64,000 nt of DNA from Chloroflexota bacterium (GTDB lineage Bacteria; Chloroflexota; Dehalococcoidia; UBA2979): positions 17,113-81,112 of the forward strand of contig PBBA01000005.1 of NCBI GenBank assembly GCA_002716405.1, written 5' to 3'. The notes under the pieces are model-generated. The model had not been told where the DNA came from, did not search any database, and was given only the letters and a program-made list of their open reading frames with translations. Both the position numbers and the translations under genes were made by a program. Of the stretch, positions 19,178 through 29,597 are shown piece by piece. Position 1 is the stretch's first letter. Every line of letters begins with the position of its first letter.

Positions 19178-19903
19178 GTGAATAAAACACCCAATCTATC
19201 TATAGTAATTCCTGCATATAACGAGGAAAAACGCATCAAAACAACTATAGCTACACTTTTAGAAAATGCACCTAAGTTAAAAATCAAAGAAATACTAATA
19301 GTCGATGATGGGAGCACAGATAAAACAGCAAAAGTTGTTCAAACAAAATTACACCTTGAGAACAACATAAAATTAATTCAGCTAGAGAAAAACCAAGGGA
19401 AAGGTAAAGCATTACGTGAGGGTGTAATACAAGCAACGGGTGAATATATAGGGTGTTTCGATGCTGATCTATCTGCACCAATAGATTCAATACCAAATGC
19501 AGTTAAAATCCTTGAAAATGGCGCTGACTTAGCAATTGGAACTCGCGTAACATTACAAGGTAGAGATCTTAGACAGACACAACCATTAAGAAGAAGATAC
19601 GCGGGGAAAATTTTTGCACTATTACAAAAATTTATTGTAGGGATACCTTACCAAGATACCCAATGTCCCTTTAAATTTTTTACAAAACAGGCAGCGAATA
19701 CTATTTTCCCTAATCTTGTCATTCAACGTTGGTCTGTAGATGTTGAAATACTTGCTCGTGCAGAAAAAAGCAATTTGGAGATTGTAGAGTTACCTATAAT
19801 TTGGCAACATATCGATGATTCGAAAGTAACATTGGGCCCAAGAATATTAATTAATGTAATTTCTGAACTCATAAAGATACGTCGCAACCTAAATAAATTA
19901 TAA
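19178..19903 (+). CDS. Family 2 glycosyltransferase, dolichyl-phosphate beta-glucosyltransferase-like (GTG start)
   Basis: LSIVIPAYNEEKRIKTTIATLL, ILIVDDGSTDKTAKV, GEYIGCFDADLSAPIDSIP, DTQCPFKFFTKQAA. Confidence 0.9.
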   Translation: MNKTPNLSIVIPAYNEEKRIKTTIATLLENAPKLKIKEILIVDDGSTDKTAKVVQTKLHLENNIKLIQLEKNQGKGKALREGVIQATGEYIGCFDADLSAPIDSIPNAVKILENGADLAIGTRVTLQGRDLRQTQPLRRRYAGKIFALLQKFIVGIPYQDTQCPFKFFTKQAANTIFPNLVIQRWSVDVEILARAEKSNLEIVELPIIWQHIDDSKVTLGPRILINVISELIKIRRNLNKL

Positions 19904-19959
19904 GATATAAGGCAATCTCGATTGATCTGTCCGTTTTGATTGCTAAACTAGTTTGCCGA

Positions 19960-20032
19960 AGGAGTGTAGCTCAGCTGGCAGAGCATCGGTCTCCAAAACC
20001 GAGGGCCGGGGGTTCGAATCCCTCCACTCCTG
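19960..20032 (+). tRNA. tRNA-Trp (CCA); encoded 3' CCA to 20035
   Basis: aggagtgtagctcagctggcagagcatcggtctCCAaaaccgagggccgggggttcgaatccctccactcctg. Confidence 0.95.
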
Positions 20033-20038
20033 CCACAT

Positions 20039-20122
20039 GCCCAGGTGGTGGAATTGGCAGACACGCTGTCTTGAGGGGGCAGTGCCCATTAGGGCGTATG
20101 AGTTCGAATCTCATCCTGGGCA
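20039..20122 (+). tRNA. tRNA-Leu (GAG); encoded CCA to 20125
   Basis: Class II tRNA gcccaggtggtggaattggcagacacgctgtcttGAGggggcagtgcccattagggcgtatgagttcgaatctcatcctgggca. Confidence 0.95.
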
Positions 20123-20178
20123 CCAACACTTAGTTGGAAATAATGCTGGTGTATTGTATATAAGTAGTAGAGCATAAT

Positions 20179-20250
20179 GCGGGAGTAGCTCAGGGGTAGA
20201 GCGCAACCTTGCCAAGGTTGATGTCGAGGGTTCGAATCCCTTCTCCCGCT
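20179..20250 (+). tRNA. tRNA-Gly (GCC); encoded CCA to 20253
   Basis: gcgggagtagctcaggggtagagcgcaaccttGCCaaggttgatgtcgagggttcgaatcccttctcccgct. Confidence 0.95.
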
Positions 20251-20475
20251 CCATAAAATATCCATTACATAAACTTATTTCGCTCTCCCTGCTCGATATA
20301 AAAAATAAAAAGAAGATATAGTTCGGTTAGCTTTGAAAAATGCATTTCCCTGCAAAATATAGATAAAATTGAAAAATATAAGAGCAATTCTTAATATTCC
20401 ACAAAATTCACGATAATATCTTAGAGATTTGCTTGTTTCATAACTTAGCTCGATGCACAATCAATTCTCATGATC

Positions 20476-20546
<71 letters not shown>

Positions 20547-20575
20547 CCAAATATTTAGACTAATACCTTGTATAC

Positions 20576-22513
20576 TCAAATTATTGATTGAGCAGTATCT
20601 ACACGTGATTCACGAACTATGGCATTAGGTGCAATTTCAGTACATGCACCACATCGTATACAAGCTTCATCATCTATAGAGCGATTACCTACTTCGCCTC
20701 TAAACGCATTGACTGGACATATAGTCACAGCATCTTCAATTCGTCTGTCGGCAGTGTTAGTTATACGGAATTGGGTCATGGCTGGAATTGTCAAAGTAGA
20801 ATCTTTTCGATCAACCACTAATGCATCATATTCATGCCTGAAATGTTGCAACAGATTACGCATTGGCTTAGGACTAAATTGACCATGAACACAATTCGAG
20901 TGTTGCAATGTATCATCAATCATCTTGAGATTGAATTCGTCTTCTCTTCGCCCATTACCTGCCATAATTCTACGGAAAATTTCGGTCATACGTTGATTAC
21001 CACCATGGCATGTTGTACAACGACCACAAGACTCTTCTTCAACGAATTCAGAAATATATTCATTAAGAATGATTAAATGTGTCCTATCAGATACCCAAAC
21101 AATGCCACCAGAACCCATCATGGCATCATAAGGAACAAAGGAAGAATTTTCCAAAGTCAAGTTAGGAAGAGCTGATGCCGGGACTAAACTTCCTAAAGGT
21201 CCTCCAGATTGTATAGCTACAAGTTTTTCTCCTGGATTGACCCCGCCGCAAGATTCTAAAACATCTTTCATAGGTGTTCCAAAAGGCAATTCCATAAAGC
21301 CTGTATAAGGGATATCACCAGAGAATGAAAATAATCTAGTCCCACGCATAGCTTCTGTACCATATTCTTTATACCAAGAGCTTCCATTTTGAAGCACTAA
21401 AGGTACATGTGAGAATGTTTCAACATTATTTACATTAGAAGGCTTCATGAATACTCCAGCTTGTGCAGGAAAAGGAGGTCGAATTCGAGGTTGTCCACGT
21501 TGTCCTTGAATAGATGAAAGAAGACCTGTTTCTTCTCCACAAACATAGGAGCCTGCCCCACGAACAACTTCTAATTGGAATGAAAATTGACTCCCCAAAA
21601 TATTACTACCAAGTAGCCCTTTTTCTTCTGCTTGTTTAATAGCATTTCTCACTCGCTCTACACCAAGTGGATATTCATCACGAATATAAATAAATCCTCG
21701 CTGTGAACCTGTGGCATATGCCGCTATAGCCATACCTTCAAGCAATAAATGAGGGTCACCTTCCAGAATAACTCTGTTAACCCATGCACCTGGATCTCCT
21801 TCATCAGCGTTACAAACCATATAATGTTCAGAATCAGACGCACCTGCCAAAAAATTCCATTTCATTCCAGCGGGGAATCCTCCACCACCTCTACCACCCA
21901 AACCACCATCAAGTAGCTCTTGTCTAACATCATCTGGAGTCATACCACGATATAAAATTCGTGCAAATGAAGACCATCCACGAGTTCCAATGTAATGATC
22001 AATAGAGTCAGGGTTAGTAAAACCAATTCTTTTGATTAAACGTCGCTCACCAGGTTCATTCTTAAAAAATGTATGTTCACGTAAATTCACCAGAGAAGAA
22101 TGATCCCCTGATAACAACCCAATACCTAAATGTAATGCAGCGCCTGAACGGTTAATAGCTTCATCAATAATATCGGGAATATTACCTAACTTTACTGGAC
22201 CATAGACAATACTTGTTCCGTCAGGCCATGTAATAGTAACTAAAGGATTCAACCATTGCATTCCATAGCCATGATTTTGACTTACATCTAAAACTGCATT
22301 ACGCTCAGCGACAAGTTTGACTAATTCACGCTTAATTGCTAATGCACCGTTAGCGAGAGAAGATGTATCTATCGCCACATCAATACGTGGACGAATAGGA
22401 TTACGCCATTCACTATATACTAAGTCAGCGTTCTCCCTAATATTAGTATAGGAATCTTCAATATTGAGTGTCTCAGAATGCAGTTTCGTGTCCTTCCTCG
22501 ATATATTCGCCAT
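20576..22513 (-). CDS. NuoF/HoxF-like NADH-binding flavoprotein subunit with C-terminal single-cluster ferredoxin-like tail
   Basis: GGLGGRGGGGFPAGMKW (FMN/NADH), CNADEGDPGAW, ESCGRCTTCHGGNQR...HSNCVHGQ (N3-type cluster), tail CPVNAF...CIRCGACTEIAP. Confidence 0.92.
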   Translation of the reverse strand: MANISRKDTKLHSETLNIEDSYTNIRENADLVYSEWRNPIRPRIDVAIDTSSLANGALAIKRELVKLVAERNAVLDVSQNHGYGMQWLNPLVTITWPDGTSIVYGPVKLGNIPDIIDEAINRSGAALHLGIGLLSGDHSSLVNLREHTFFKNEPGERRLIKRIGFTNPDSIDHYIGTRGWSSFARILYRGMTPDDVRQELLDGGLGGRGGGGFPAGMKWNFLAGASDSEHYMVCNADEGDPGAWVNRVILEGDPHLLLEGMAIAAYATGSQRGFIYIRDEYPLGVERVRNAIKQAEEKGLLGSNILGSQFSFQLEVVRGAGSYVCGEETGLLSSIQGQRGQPRIRPPFPAQAGVFMKPSNVNNVETFSHVPLVLQNGSSWYKEYGTEAMRGTRLFSFSGDIPYTGFMELPFGTPMKDVLESCGGVNPGEKLVAIQSGGPLGSLVPASALPNLTLENSSFVPYDAMMGSGGIVWVSDRTHLIILNEYISEFVEEESCGRCTTCHGGNQRMTEIFRRIMAGNGRREDEFNLKMIDDTLQHSNCVHGQFSPKPMRNLLQHFRHEYDALVVDRKDSTLTIPAMTQFRITNTADRRIEDAVTICPVNAFRGEVGNRSIDDEACIRCGACTEIAPNAIVRESRVDTAQSII

Positions 22514-23000
22514 TACTTATAGCGCGAGCCAACTCTATAGCCTTTGTTACCGATAATTTACCAACAACGTCTCGTTTATGTTCGATCTGTTTTTCAATCC
22601 AAATAAGTGGAGCAAGTTCACAGGCACCATTACATTGACCATTAATCATCTCAACTTGATTATCATTAGTTCTATCACCAAGTTCTTTGAGATCGAAAAC
22701 AGCCAACATCGCATCACGAATACCATTGGAATTCTCTAATCGACATGCTGGACCAGAACACCACCTGATAGTAGTTGATGCAGGAGGATCAAATCGGTAT
22801 TCATCATAAAATGATGCAGCACCGTATACGTGAGAAGGAAACATTTTCAGATGTTCGGCTATTACTTCAAGTGCTTCGTTAGATAAATAACCATATCTAT
22901 GTTGAACACGATGAAGAGCATCAAGTAATTTGCCATCATCTGGTTCAAGGTCAGATATTAGTGATCGAATTTCCGCTCGTGCTTCTGTCTCTAAAGGCAT
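22473..23000 (-). CDS. NuoE-like 2Fe-2S thioredoxin-fold subunit
   Basis: LLDALHRVQHRYGYLSNEALEVIAEHL, CSGPAC...GQCNGACELAP 2Fe-2S ligands. Confidence 0.92.
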   Translation of the reverse strand: MPLETEARAEIRSLISDLEPDDGKLLDALHRVQHRYGYLSNEALEVIAEHLKMFPSHVYGAASFYDEYRFDPPASTTIRWCSGPACRLENSNGIRDAMLAVFDLKELGDRTNDNQVEMINGQCNGACELAPLIWIEKQIEHKRDVVGKLSVTKAIELARAISNGEYIEEGHETAF

Positions 23001-23094
23001 GTGACCACCCTACTGCAATAGAAATTTAGCGTCATCTAATCTGTTCTCAGATACTTCGAAATATAAACATTCATAGTGATCTGTTCAAGAATAT

Positions 23095-24423
23095 TTAATT
23101 TACCTGTTCATTTATTAGTGAGGCGACTCGTTGTCCCATACGTATAGAATAGTTTTGTCCGCGATCTTCAGGATATATTTGGGTAGTATTTGCAAGATAC
23201 AATCCATGAACCGGACTATGGTGTGACACAATATCTCTATGGTATAAGGAATGAACAATTGGCTGTCCGGCACGATCAACAAAAAGCCATTTTTCCAGAA
23301 TCCAATCACGGGAAAATTCCACATTAATTCTTTTGATATAGGGAACATATGTCTCTAGAAGTTCATCAGGAGATAAGTCTAATATTGGATCTTGAGGATC
23401 AGTATAATTTGAAAAATATACTATATGTTTACCATCATAATCTTGGTGAGGGACAAAATTGGTGTGTTCAACGGTGACTACAAAAGGACAATCTTTGTCC
23501 GTCATTGTCATCCAATAATATGCAGATAAAGGTCTATCTAAAACTAGAACTAAAACACTAGCCCATTGATATTGTATACGATTCAGTTTTGCAAAGTAGT
23601 CAGGGTCTAGAGAAGCTAACTCAGGTACAAGTTTTGCGAAAACCCCTGAAGGAATTGTGGCAATGACAGCATCCGCAGCAATATTTACCAATTTACCTCC
23701 TTCTATGGTACTCACCCCTGTGACTTTTCCTTCGTCAATCAAAATATTATTGACAGACATCGATGTTTTTATCTCACCACCTGAAGAAATAATCTTATTA
23801 GCAAGTCTTTCAACTAACCGACCAAAAGACCCCCTTAAATAGCCTAGTTGTTCTCCTCCAAAAATCCCTGAATCTCTAGAAGCAAAACGCAAATATATCT
23901 TTCCCCAAAACCATGCCATCGATACGTTTGAGGCGTGCGCGCCAAATTTTGCACTTAACAAGGGCTCCCATACTTTTTCATAGCCATCACGTCCGACCTT
24001 TGAAATAATCCAGTCTTGCGCTTTAATACCTTCATATTTGTGCCAATTAGAATTTTTACGTAACCACAAAGCGGCTAAACCTAATCTGATTCTTGTAATA
24101 AAAGAAACTTGATCAAATCTCAGTAGATCAAAAGGGCTAGCAAATGGATAAATTTTATTATCGGTATTTATTGCAGTACTAGAATCATGCCAAATAAGAT
24201 CGTCACCTAAACCTAATTCGTTAATTAATTCGATAATTGTGACATCAGATTTAAAAAGATGGTGATAGAAGCTTTCAATTTGCTGTCCGCCAATTTCAAA
24301 GGTACGAACTTGTCCACCTAATATTGAACCAGCTTCAATGATAGTAACTTCATGATTAGATTTAATTAACTCATAACCTGCAGCAAGTCCAGCAACACCA
24401 CCGCCGACAATCAATACTTTCAT
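23095..24423 (-). CDS. FAD-dependent oxidoreductase (amine oxidase / protoporphyrinogen oxidase-like)
   Basis: MKVLIVGGGVAGLAAGYELIKSNHEVTIIEAGSILGGQVRTFEIGG dinucleotide-binding motif; C-terminal LYLANTTQIYPEDRGQNYSIRMG. Confidence 0.88.
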   Translation of the reverse strand: MKVLIVGGGVAGLAAGYELIKSNHEVTIIEAGSILGGQVRTFEIGGQQIESFYHHLFKSDVTIIELINELGLGDDLIWHDSSTAINTDNKIYPFASPFDLLRFDQVSFITRIRLGLAALWLRKNSNWHKYEGIKAQDWIISKVGRDGYEKVWEPLLSAKFGAHASNVSMAWFWGKIYLRFASRDSGIFGGEQLGYLRGSFGRLVERLANKIISSGGEIKTSMSVNNILIDEGKVTGVSTIEGGKLVNIAADAVIATIPSGVFAKLVPELASLDPDYFAKLNRIQYQWASVLVLVLDRPLSAYYWMTMTDKDCPFVVTVEHTNFVPHQDYDGKHIVYFSNYTDPQDPILDLSPDELLETYVPYIKRINVEFSRDWILEKWLFVDRAGQPIVHSLYHRDIVSHHSPVHGLYLANTTQIYPEDRGQNYSIRMGQRVASLINEQVN

Positions 24424-25427
24424 TAAGAGCTACGTCCATTTCTTAAAAAATTCCATTTCGATGTTCCAATGATTTGTGACGATGCTTCCAATCGCCAGAA
24501 CAGGATTAACCCTATAAGGGTCACTGGAAGTAGCACAAATATATGCACTGTAATAATAAACGCAACAGCAGTGGCGCTACCAATACCCAGTAAAATGAGC
24601 ATTTCACTTCCAAAAAATTCAAATGGACCTACTCCTCCAGAAGTACTAGGAGCGACCATGGCTAAATTCGCAGCACTTACGACACCTAAATATGTTAGAG
24701 GATGGATCGATAAACCAAATGACAAACCAACAAACCAAAAGGCAATTGCTTCTAATGCCCACGATAGAAAAGACAGTGAAATGATACTGACAAAACCTTT
24801 CAGCTTTCGCAAAGCCAATAATCCAGTAATAAAATTACTTAACCATTGTCGCAAATAAGGTCGGAATTTATTAGGAGTAAACGACAATATAACATGCATT
24901 TTTTTTCGAACAAGGCTAGCTTTGAGCGCTAAAAGTGCTATGAAAAATGTACCTAATGTAAATCCAATACCGGCAACAATTGCTAATGGCTGTAGTATCG
25001 AACTATTCCCCAAGGTGGCTATGATAATGGTCAGGAAAATTGCCAAAACTAATCCATCAAATAAACGCTCAATTACAATAGTTCCCATAACTTGCATTTT
25101 GGGTGTGGCATAGCGTTTCTCAATTATGATTGCACGTAAAATTTCTCCAAGTCGAATAGGAAGTAAATTATTAGTAGCATAGCCAATCATAATAATTGAC
25201 ATTGATTCAGAGAAAGAAATATCAATAGAATTTTTCAATAGTGAAGACCATCTTAAAGCGCGCAAAATTAAAGCGAACATATATGGCACCATCGCCGCAC
25301 ATATCCACAAAATTTGAATCGAACTAATTACTTCTATCAATTGAATAAAATCGATGTCTCTGAGTAATAAGATCAGAAAAAAAGTACTTACAATAATACC
25401 TGTTAAGAAACGTACTTTATTTCCCAT
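24423..25427 (-). CDS. Flippase-like integral membrane protein (lysylphosphatidylglycerol synthase TM / AglD-type)
   Basis: 334 aa multi-TM; ALRWSSLLKN, SESMSIIMIGYATNNLLPIRLGEILRAIIIEKRY, APSTSGGVGPFEFFGSEML. Confidence 0.85.
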   Translation of the reverse strand: MGNKVRFLTGIIVSTFFLILLLRDIDFIQLIEVISSIQILWICAAMVPYMFALILRALRWSSLLKNSIDISFSESMSIIMIGYATNNLLPIRLGEILRAIIIEKRYATPKMQVMGTIVIERLFDGLVLAIFLTIIIATLGNSSILQPLAIVAGIGFTLGTFFIALLALKASLVRKKMHVILSFTPNKFRPYLRQWLSNFITGLLALRKLKGFVSIISLSFLSWALEAIAFWFVGLSFGLSIHPLTYLGVVSAANLAMVAPSTSGGVGPFEFFGSEMLILLGIGSATAVAFIITVHIFVLLPVTLIGLILFWRLEASSQIIGTSKWNFLRNGRSS

Positions 25428-25446
25428 AACAACCTATCTATGTCTA

Positions 25447-27348
25447 TTAATTCAATCTCGGCAAATAAGCCTCACCATAGAGAGAACCTACCGAAGACTC
25501 ATCGCCCTGGTCCAATAAGAAATGAATTCCATTCAATATTAAACTGCCGTTCATTGCTTGCTCAAGCAATGAATCGAACGTAATAGATCTATAGCCAGAT
25601 TCATCAAACCAAGACCTATGCCGATACTGAACACGCCTTGCATATTGTAATTTTTCGAACATACTTCCAGGTACTGAAGCTTTATTAGTAATTAAAATGG
25701 GCTGCGTTGAAAAATCAATCAGACTAAAATAATCTCCTGTTACGTACTTAACATCATATTCACGCAAATACCATGCCCATGGCCACGAAAGAGCTGCAGC
25801 AGTTTCGATATAAATTGGAGAGCTTTTCTCTGAATGTATTGCTTCAATTTGATTCATTACAAGTTTAAGATCTGGAGAAGTTTGGGTATAAATCAGAGGT
25901 TCAGTTGGAATGCCTGTATTAGAAAAATTAACCCTCAGACTAACGCTAAACATAAATATAATTGTTATAGCAATTAAAATAACTGGTGCAGACAGTTTGG
26001 CAACATAGTGAGTAGATTGTGAACTTCGAAGTAAATAAATATTACTATCCAATAAACTACCTAGCATTTTCGCTGTGAGAAACACTAATGGAACTGTCAA
26101 ATGCACTAGTAACCATGGCATTTTTTCTCCAGCAAAAGTTAGACAGATAAAAGTGCCCAAAAACCACCATGCCAAAAAGATTACATCTCTATCTTTCTTT
26201 AGTACAAAATATGCCGCACCAAAAAGACCTATGCCAACAAGGAATAGTTCATATATCGGTAGCATCACAATATAATAAAACCAAGGCTGTTCACCCCTGT
26301 TAACCTCTTGCTGATCAATCCAATAGTCTAATGAACCCCATAAGCCGGATTCGATTCCATTCAAATTAGTTAATAATGTAGTAAACAATAAAAAATATGT
26401 AACACTAAATACTACAAAACATACTAGCCATTTACGGTAATTCCAGTAAATACCTACAAATAAAACTCCTATCATAAGCAATGCAATCACAGATAGTTTA
26501 AATATATTCATAGATTCATCAGGAATAATAATAGGTATCCATGCAAGGGGAATTTTTATAGCAGCAGCCAACTGGGTTGCAGTAAGGGTGCCTATGATAA
26601 TAAAAAGATCATAATCAGGATCACTTAATGAAGTCCGTAAACGAAACCGCTTTATAGGCATAAGCAGAGTAGTCAACCAAAAAAAAGGAGCTACTATCAA
26701 CGCACAAATTACTCTCAAAGTTGAAAAAACTGTTTTTTCTGAATGAGACAAAAATAATCGATAGGTCAGCAAGAAACTAAGATAGAGTAAAATTATTGCT
26801 GATGTTAGAAATGTAGTTTCTTTTGTCGCAAATGAAAAAGATAGAGAACACGCCAAAACTAGAAGCCAAACAAAATTTCTTTTTTCACGATACCGCAAGA
26901 TGGAACATATTATTAATACGGTCCATAGAGCAATAAACAAATCATTCCTTGCAAAACGAGAATAATAAACAAGTGAAGGTGAAAGCGCAAAAAACAATGC
27001 AGCAAACACTACTCCGTAATTACCTAACAATCTTCGAAAAAGCAACGGTGTTAATACGAGCAAAGATCCAAAAACAGCTGAAGGCAAACGTGTCACAAAA
27101 TCAGAGTCACCAAACAGTCGATAGAATAAAGCAATAATATGAAACTGGAAGGGACCATGCGTCATAGGATCATGAATATAGATCATTTCTTTCATCAACA
27201 CCCACGAGTACAGTGCATGCAAAGATTCATCGTGATGTATAGCACGTACATCAAGGTCTATAATTCTTAAAATAAATGCAGATAACGCTATCAAAACAGT
27301 TATAAGTATCATTTTCGATTTGATAAAGTAATTGACATTTTGCATCAA
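25447..27348 (-). CDS. Agl23-like / TIGR03663-like membrane glycosyltransferase-fold protein
   Basis: RIIDLDVRAIHHDESLHALYSWVLMKEMIYIHDPMTHGPFQFHIIALFYRLFGDSDFVTRLPSAVFGSLLV (GT-C/PMT-like). Confidence 0.85.
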   Translation of the reverse strand: MMQNVNYFIKSKMILITVLIALSAFILRIIDLDVRAIHHDESLHALYSWVLMKEMIYIHDPMTHGPFQFHIIALFYRLFGDSDFVTRLPSAVFGSLLVLTPLLFRRLLGNYGVVFAALFFALSPSLVYYSRFARNDLFIALWTVLIICSILRYREKRNFVWLLVLACSLSFSFATKETTFLTSAIILLYLSFLLTYRLFLSHSEKTVFSTLRVICALIVAPFFWLTTLLMPIKRFRLRTSLSDPDYDLFIIIGTLTATQLAAAIKIPLAWIPIIIPDESMNIFKLSVIALLMIGVLFVGIYWNYRKWLVCFVVFSVTYFLLFTTLLTNLNGIESGLWGSLDYWIDQQEVNRGEQPWFYYIVMLPIYELFLVGIGLFGAAYFVLKKDRDVIFLAWWFLGTFICLTFAGEKMPWLLVHLTVPLVFLTAKMLGSLLDSNIYLLRSSQSTHYVAKLSAPVILIAITIIFMFSVSLRVNFSNTGIPTEPLIYTQTSPDLKLVMNQIEAIHSEKSSPIYIETAAALSWPWAWYLREYDVKYVTGDYFSLIDFSTQPILITNKASVPGSMFEKLQYARRVQYRHRSWFDESGYRSITFDSLLEQAMNGSLILNGIHFLLDQGDESSVGSLYGEAYLPRLN

Positions 27349-29597
27349 GGTACCTTGATAATTACAGAGTTATCTTGTTTCCAAACAATGTCCCAATCTT
27401 TAAATCGATCAGCAATGTTCCACCCGAACAATTTTTTTTCTTCACGCCCTATATATATGTGTGTCACACGATATTTTTTGGCAACTTCTAATCCTACATT
27501 ACTCGAACCTAAACTATATATTTGATCAACTGCTACAACACGATCATATAAAGAAAGTTCTGGACCACGCCATTGAATTTGATGGCCAGGCCAATTTAAA
27601 ATTGTAGGAATACCACTTGCAGCAGCAAGATAACCTCCTTTTCCATAAGCATGTGTAATAGCTTGAAGTAACACATGTTCTTGAGGAGATAATTTTTCTT
27701 TGGCGTAACTTATTGCACCATACAAGCCAGGATCGCTAGATTTTAGGTAAACTACAGCATCTAGATTAATTTTCTGATCTTCATATCCACGACTCAGAGC
27801 CATCATCGGAGCATAAATATATGAAAACCCATATATTAAGAAACAAACAGACAAGATTGGAAGGCAATATCTTATATTTTTCCTTGTAAAAATCTCATCT
27901 TCATAATTAAGTGGCTTAGCTAATCTATTCACAATAATTCCTATCGAAATAGAGCCAGCGACGGCTAGAAGTGTCCAGACGTGATACCAAATCTTGAATA
28001 CTGTATTAAACCTACCTGGGGTTCCTGTAACAATGTTAAACAGTTCAGTTAAGAAAATAATCGAAAAAGCCAACGCAACTAACAAAAAAATTAAACCCAT
28101 AGATTGATTATTCTGACTATCATGGTAAAAGGATTGCTGTGCAGTAACTACAATCACTGCCCCTATTAATACAAGTGCTAACCATCCATTTCCTCTATCG
28201 AAAAGTACACTTGCATCACCAGAGATAATTTGAATAAAGACAAAGATCGTAACCAGAAACATGATTATTGCAATTACGAAAGATACAATGCGGAAATTAA
28301 CTGATAAATGAGTCATGAACAGTAAAACTATGATGGGAAGAACAGGTACTAACCAGATCAATAGCAGATTTCTTAGACCAGTTGTTTCTTCATTGACAAC
28401 TCCTAAAGAAATAGACGGTGACTCAAGATTCAATATAAAAGGTGATGCAAAAATCAATGCTAGGATGACGGGCAATATCATGTATTTACATGTGTTTAAT
28501 AAAGCTAACGACCAATGATTTTCATTACGCACATGTAGAAAAAAAACTACTCCAAACCAAACAAAACCATAGGAGATGACATCCCAACTATTAGTGCAAA
28601 ATAATGCGGCATAAATCATAGCAATGAAAACTAAGTTAAGTGGAGAATTGAGCCAATATTTAAAACTCAAATTAGATCTGTTAATATAAGTTTTTACTAC
28701 TATTGCAATTGCAACTATAGATAATGGCAGTGCTAAAACATGCGCATGTAGATCACCAAGTATCAATGAAAATGCGGGGAATTCAACTATTGGCCCTTCT
28801 AATATTCGAGTGGCATGCCACCACCACCACCATTCATCAAAAAAGGACCCTCCTTCTTGATAAACAATAAAGAAAGTCTTAACCAGATTATAAAAGCCTG
28901 CAAGTGGTCCAAGCCATAACAAACTCACAACTGCTGTAAATCCAACAAAAATTTGAGACCGAAAATGAACAATTCTATTGACACTGAAAATATCTAAAGA
29001 TAATCCAAAAATAGCAACACCTACCATTGCGCCGATCATTGCAAGACCAAGGTTAAAAGCTACTTCGGGTTGATTAAAAGAAATACGACTAACAATATCT
29101 ACCCCTAAATGACCCAAATGATAATAAGAGATTTCTTCACCAGACAACCAAGGGTCTAAAGGAGGGAAATAATCAGTACGGTTTACTGAAATCAACATCA
29201 TCAGATCCATAGGTTTCTCAGTATTTTCTGCATTCGGAGTCTGGATTCTAATGAGTGCAAGTAATATAAAAATTACTAAAAAGACTATTTCAGCAACTAA
29301 AATTAATTTCCATTTAGCAATAATTTTTGAAAACAATTCACGATTCGTGAAGTATAAAAATACGTTCGCCAAAAAACAAAAACTTACTAATACCCATAAC
29401 AAGTAATTGTCATAATTAAATACTCTAGACCAACCAATCCACCAAGTAATCAAAGCAAGAAAACTTAAACTAATAGATTTCGTGTAAAAAATTCCAATAG
29501 TCCGCATCGAATTGAACAAAAAATGCGAAACGGGAATAAATAACAAACCTATGAGGCATATAGCAATATACCAACGAATTATCTCAAACATCAGCAT
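27345..29597 (-). CDS. DUF2298 / Chlor_Arch_YYY-type large membrane protein
   Basis: DYFPPLDPWLSGEEISYYHLGHLGVDIVSRIS; WWWWHATRILEGPIVEFPAFSLILGDLHAHVLALPLSIVAIA hallmark motifs. Confidence 0.88.
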   Translation of the reverse strand: MLMFEIIRWYIAICLIGLLFIPVSHFLFNSMRTIGIFYTKSISLSFLALITWWIGWSRVFNYDNYLLWVLVSFCFLANVFLYFTNRELFSKIIAKWKLILVAEIVFLVIFILLALIRIQTPNAENTEKPMDLMMLISVNRTDYFPPLDPWLSGEEISYYHLGHLGVDIVSRISFNQPEVAFNLGLAMIGAMVGVAIFGLSLDIFSVNRIVHFRSQIFVGFTAVVSLLWLGPLAGFYNLVKTFFIVYQEGGSFFDEWWWWWHATRILEGPIVEFPAFSLILGDLHAHVLALPLSIVAIAIVVKTYINRSNLSFKYWLNSPLNLVFIAMIYAALFCTNSWDVISYGFVWFGVVFFLHVRNENHWSLALLNTCKYMILPVILALIFASPFILNLESPSISLGVVNEETTGLRNLLLIWLVPVLPIIVLLFMTHLSVNFRIVSFVIAIIMFLVTIFVFIQIISGDASVLFDRGNGWLALVLIGAVIVVTAQQSFYHDSQNNQSMGLIFLLVALAFSIIFLTELFNIVTGTPGRFNTVFKIWYHVWTLLAVAGSISIGIIVNRLAKPLNYEDEIFTRKNIRYCLPILSVCFLIYGFSYIYAPMMALSRGYEDQKINLDAVVYLKSSDPGLYGAISYAKEKLSPQEHVLLQAITHAYGKGGYLAAASGIPTILNWPGHQIQWRGPELSLYDRVVAVDQIYSLGSSNVGLEVAKKYRVTHIYIGREEKKLFGWNIADRFKDWDIVWKQDNSVIIKVP

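Noticed and set aside
19936-20177. ORFs 19936..20133 and 19953..20177
   Set aside because: They translate tRNA-Trp and tRNA-Leu sequence; not protein coding.
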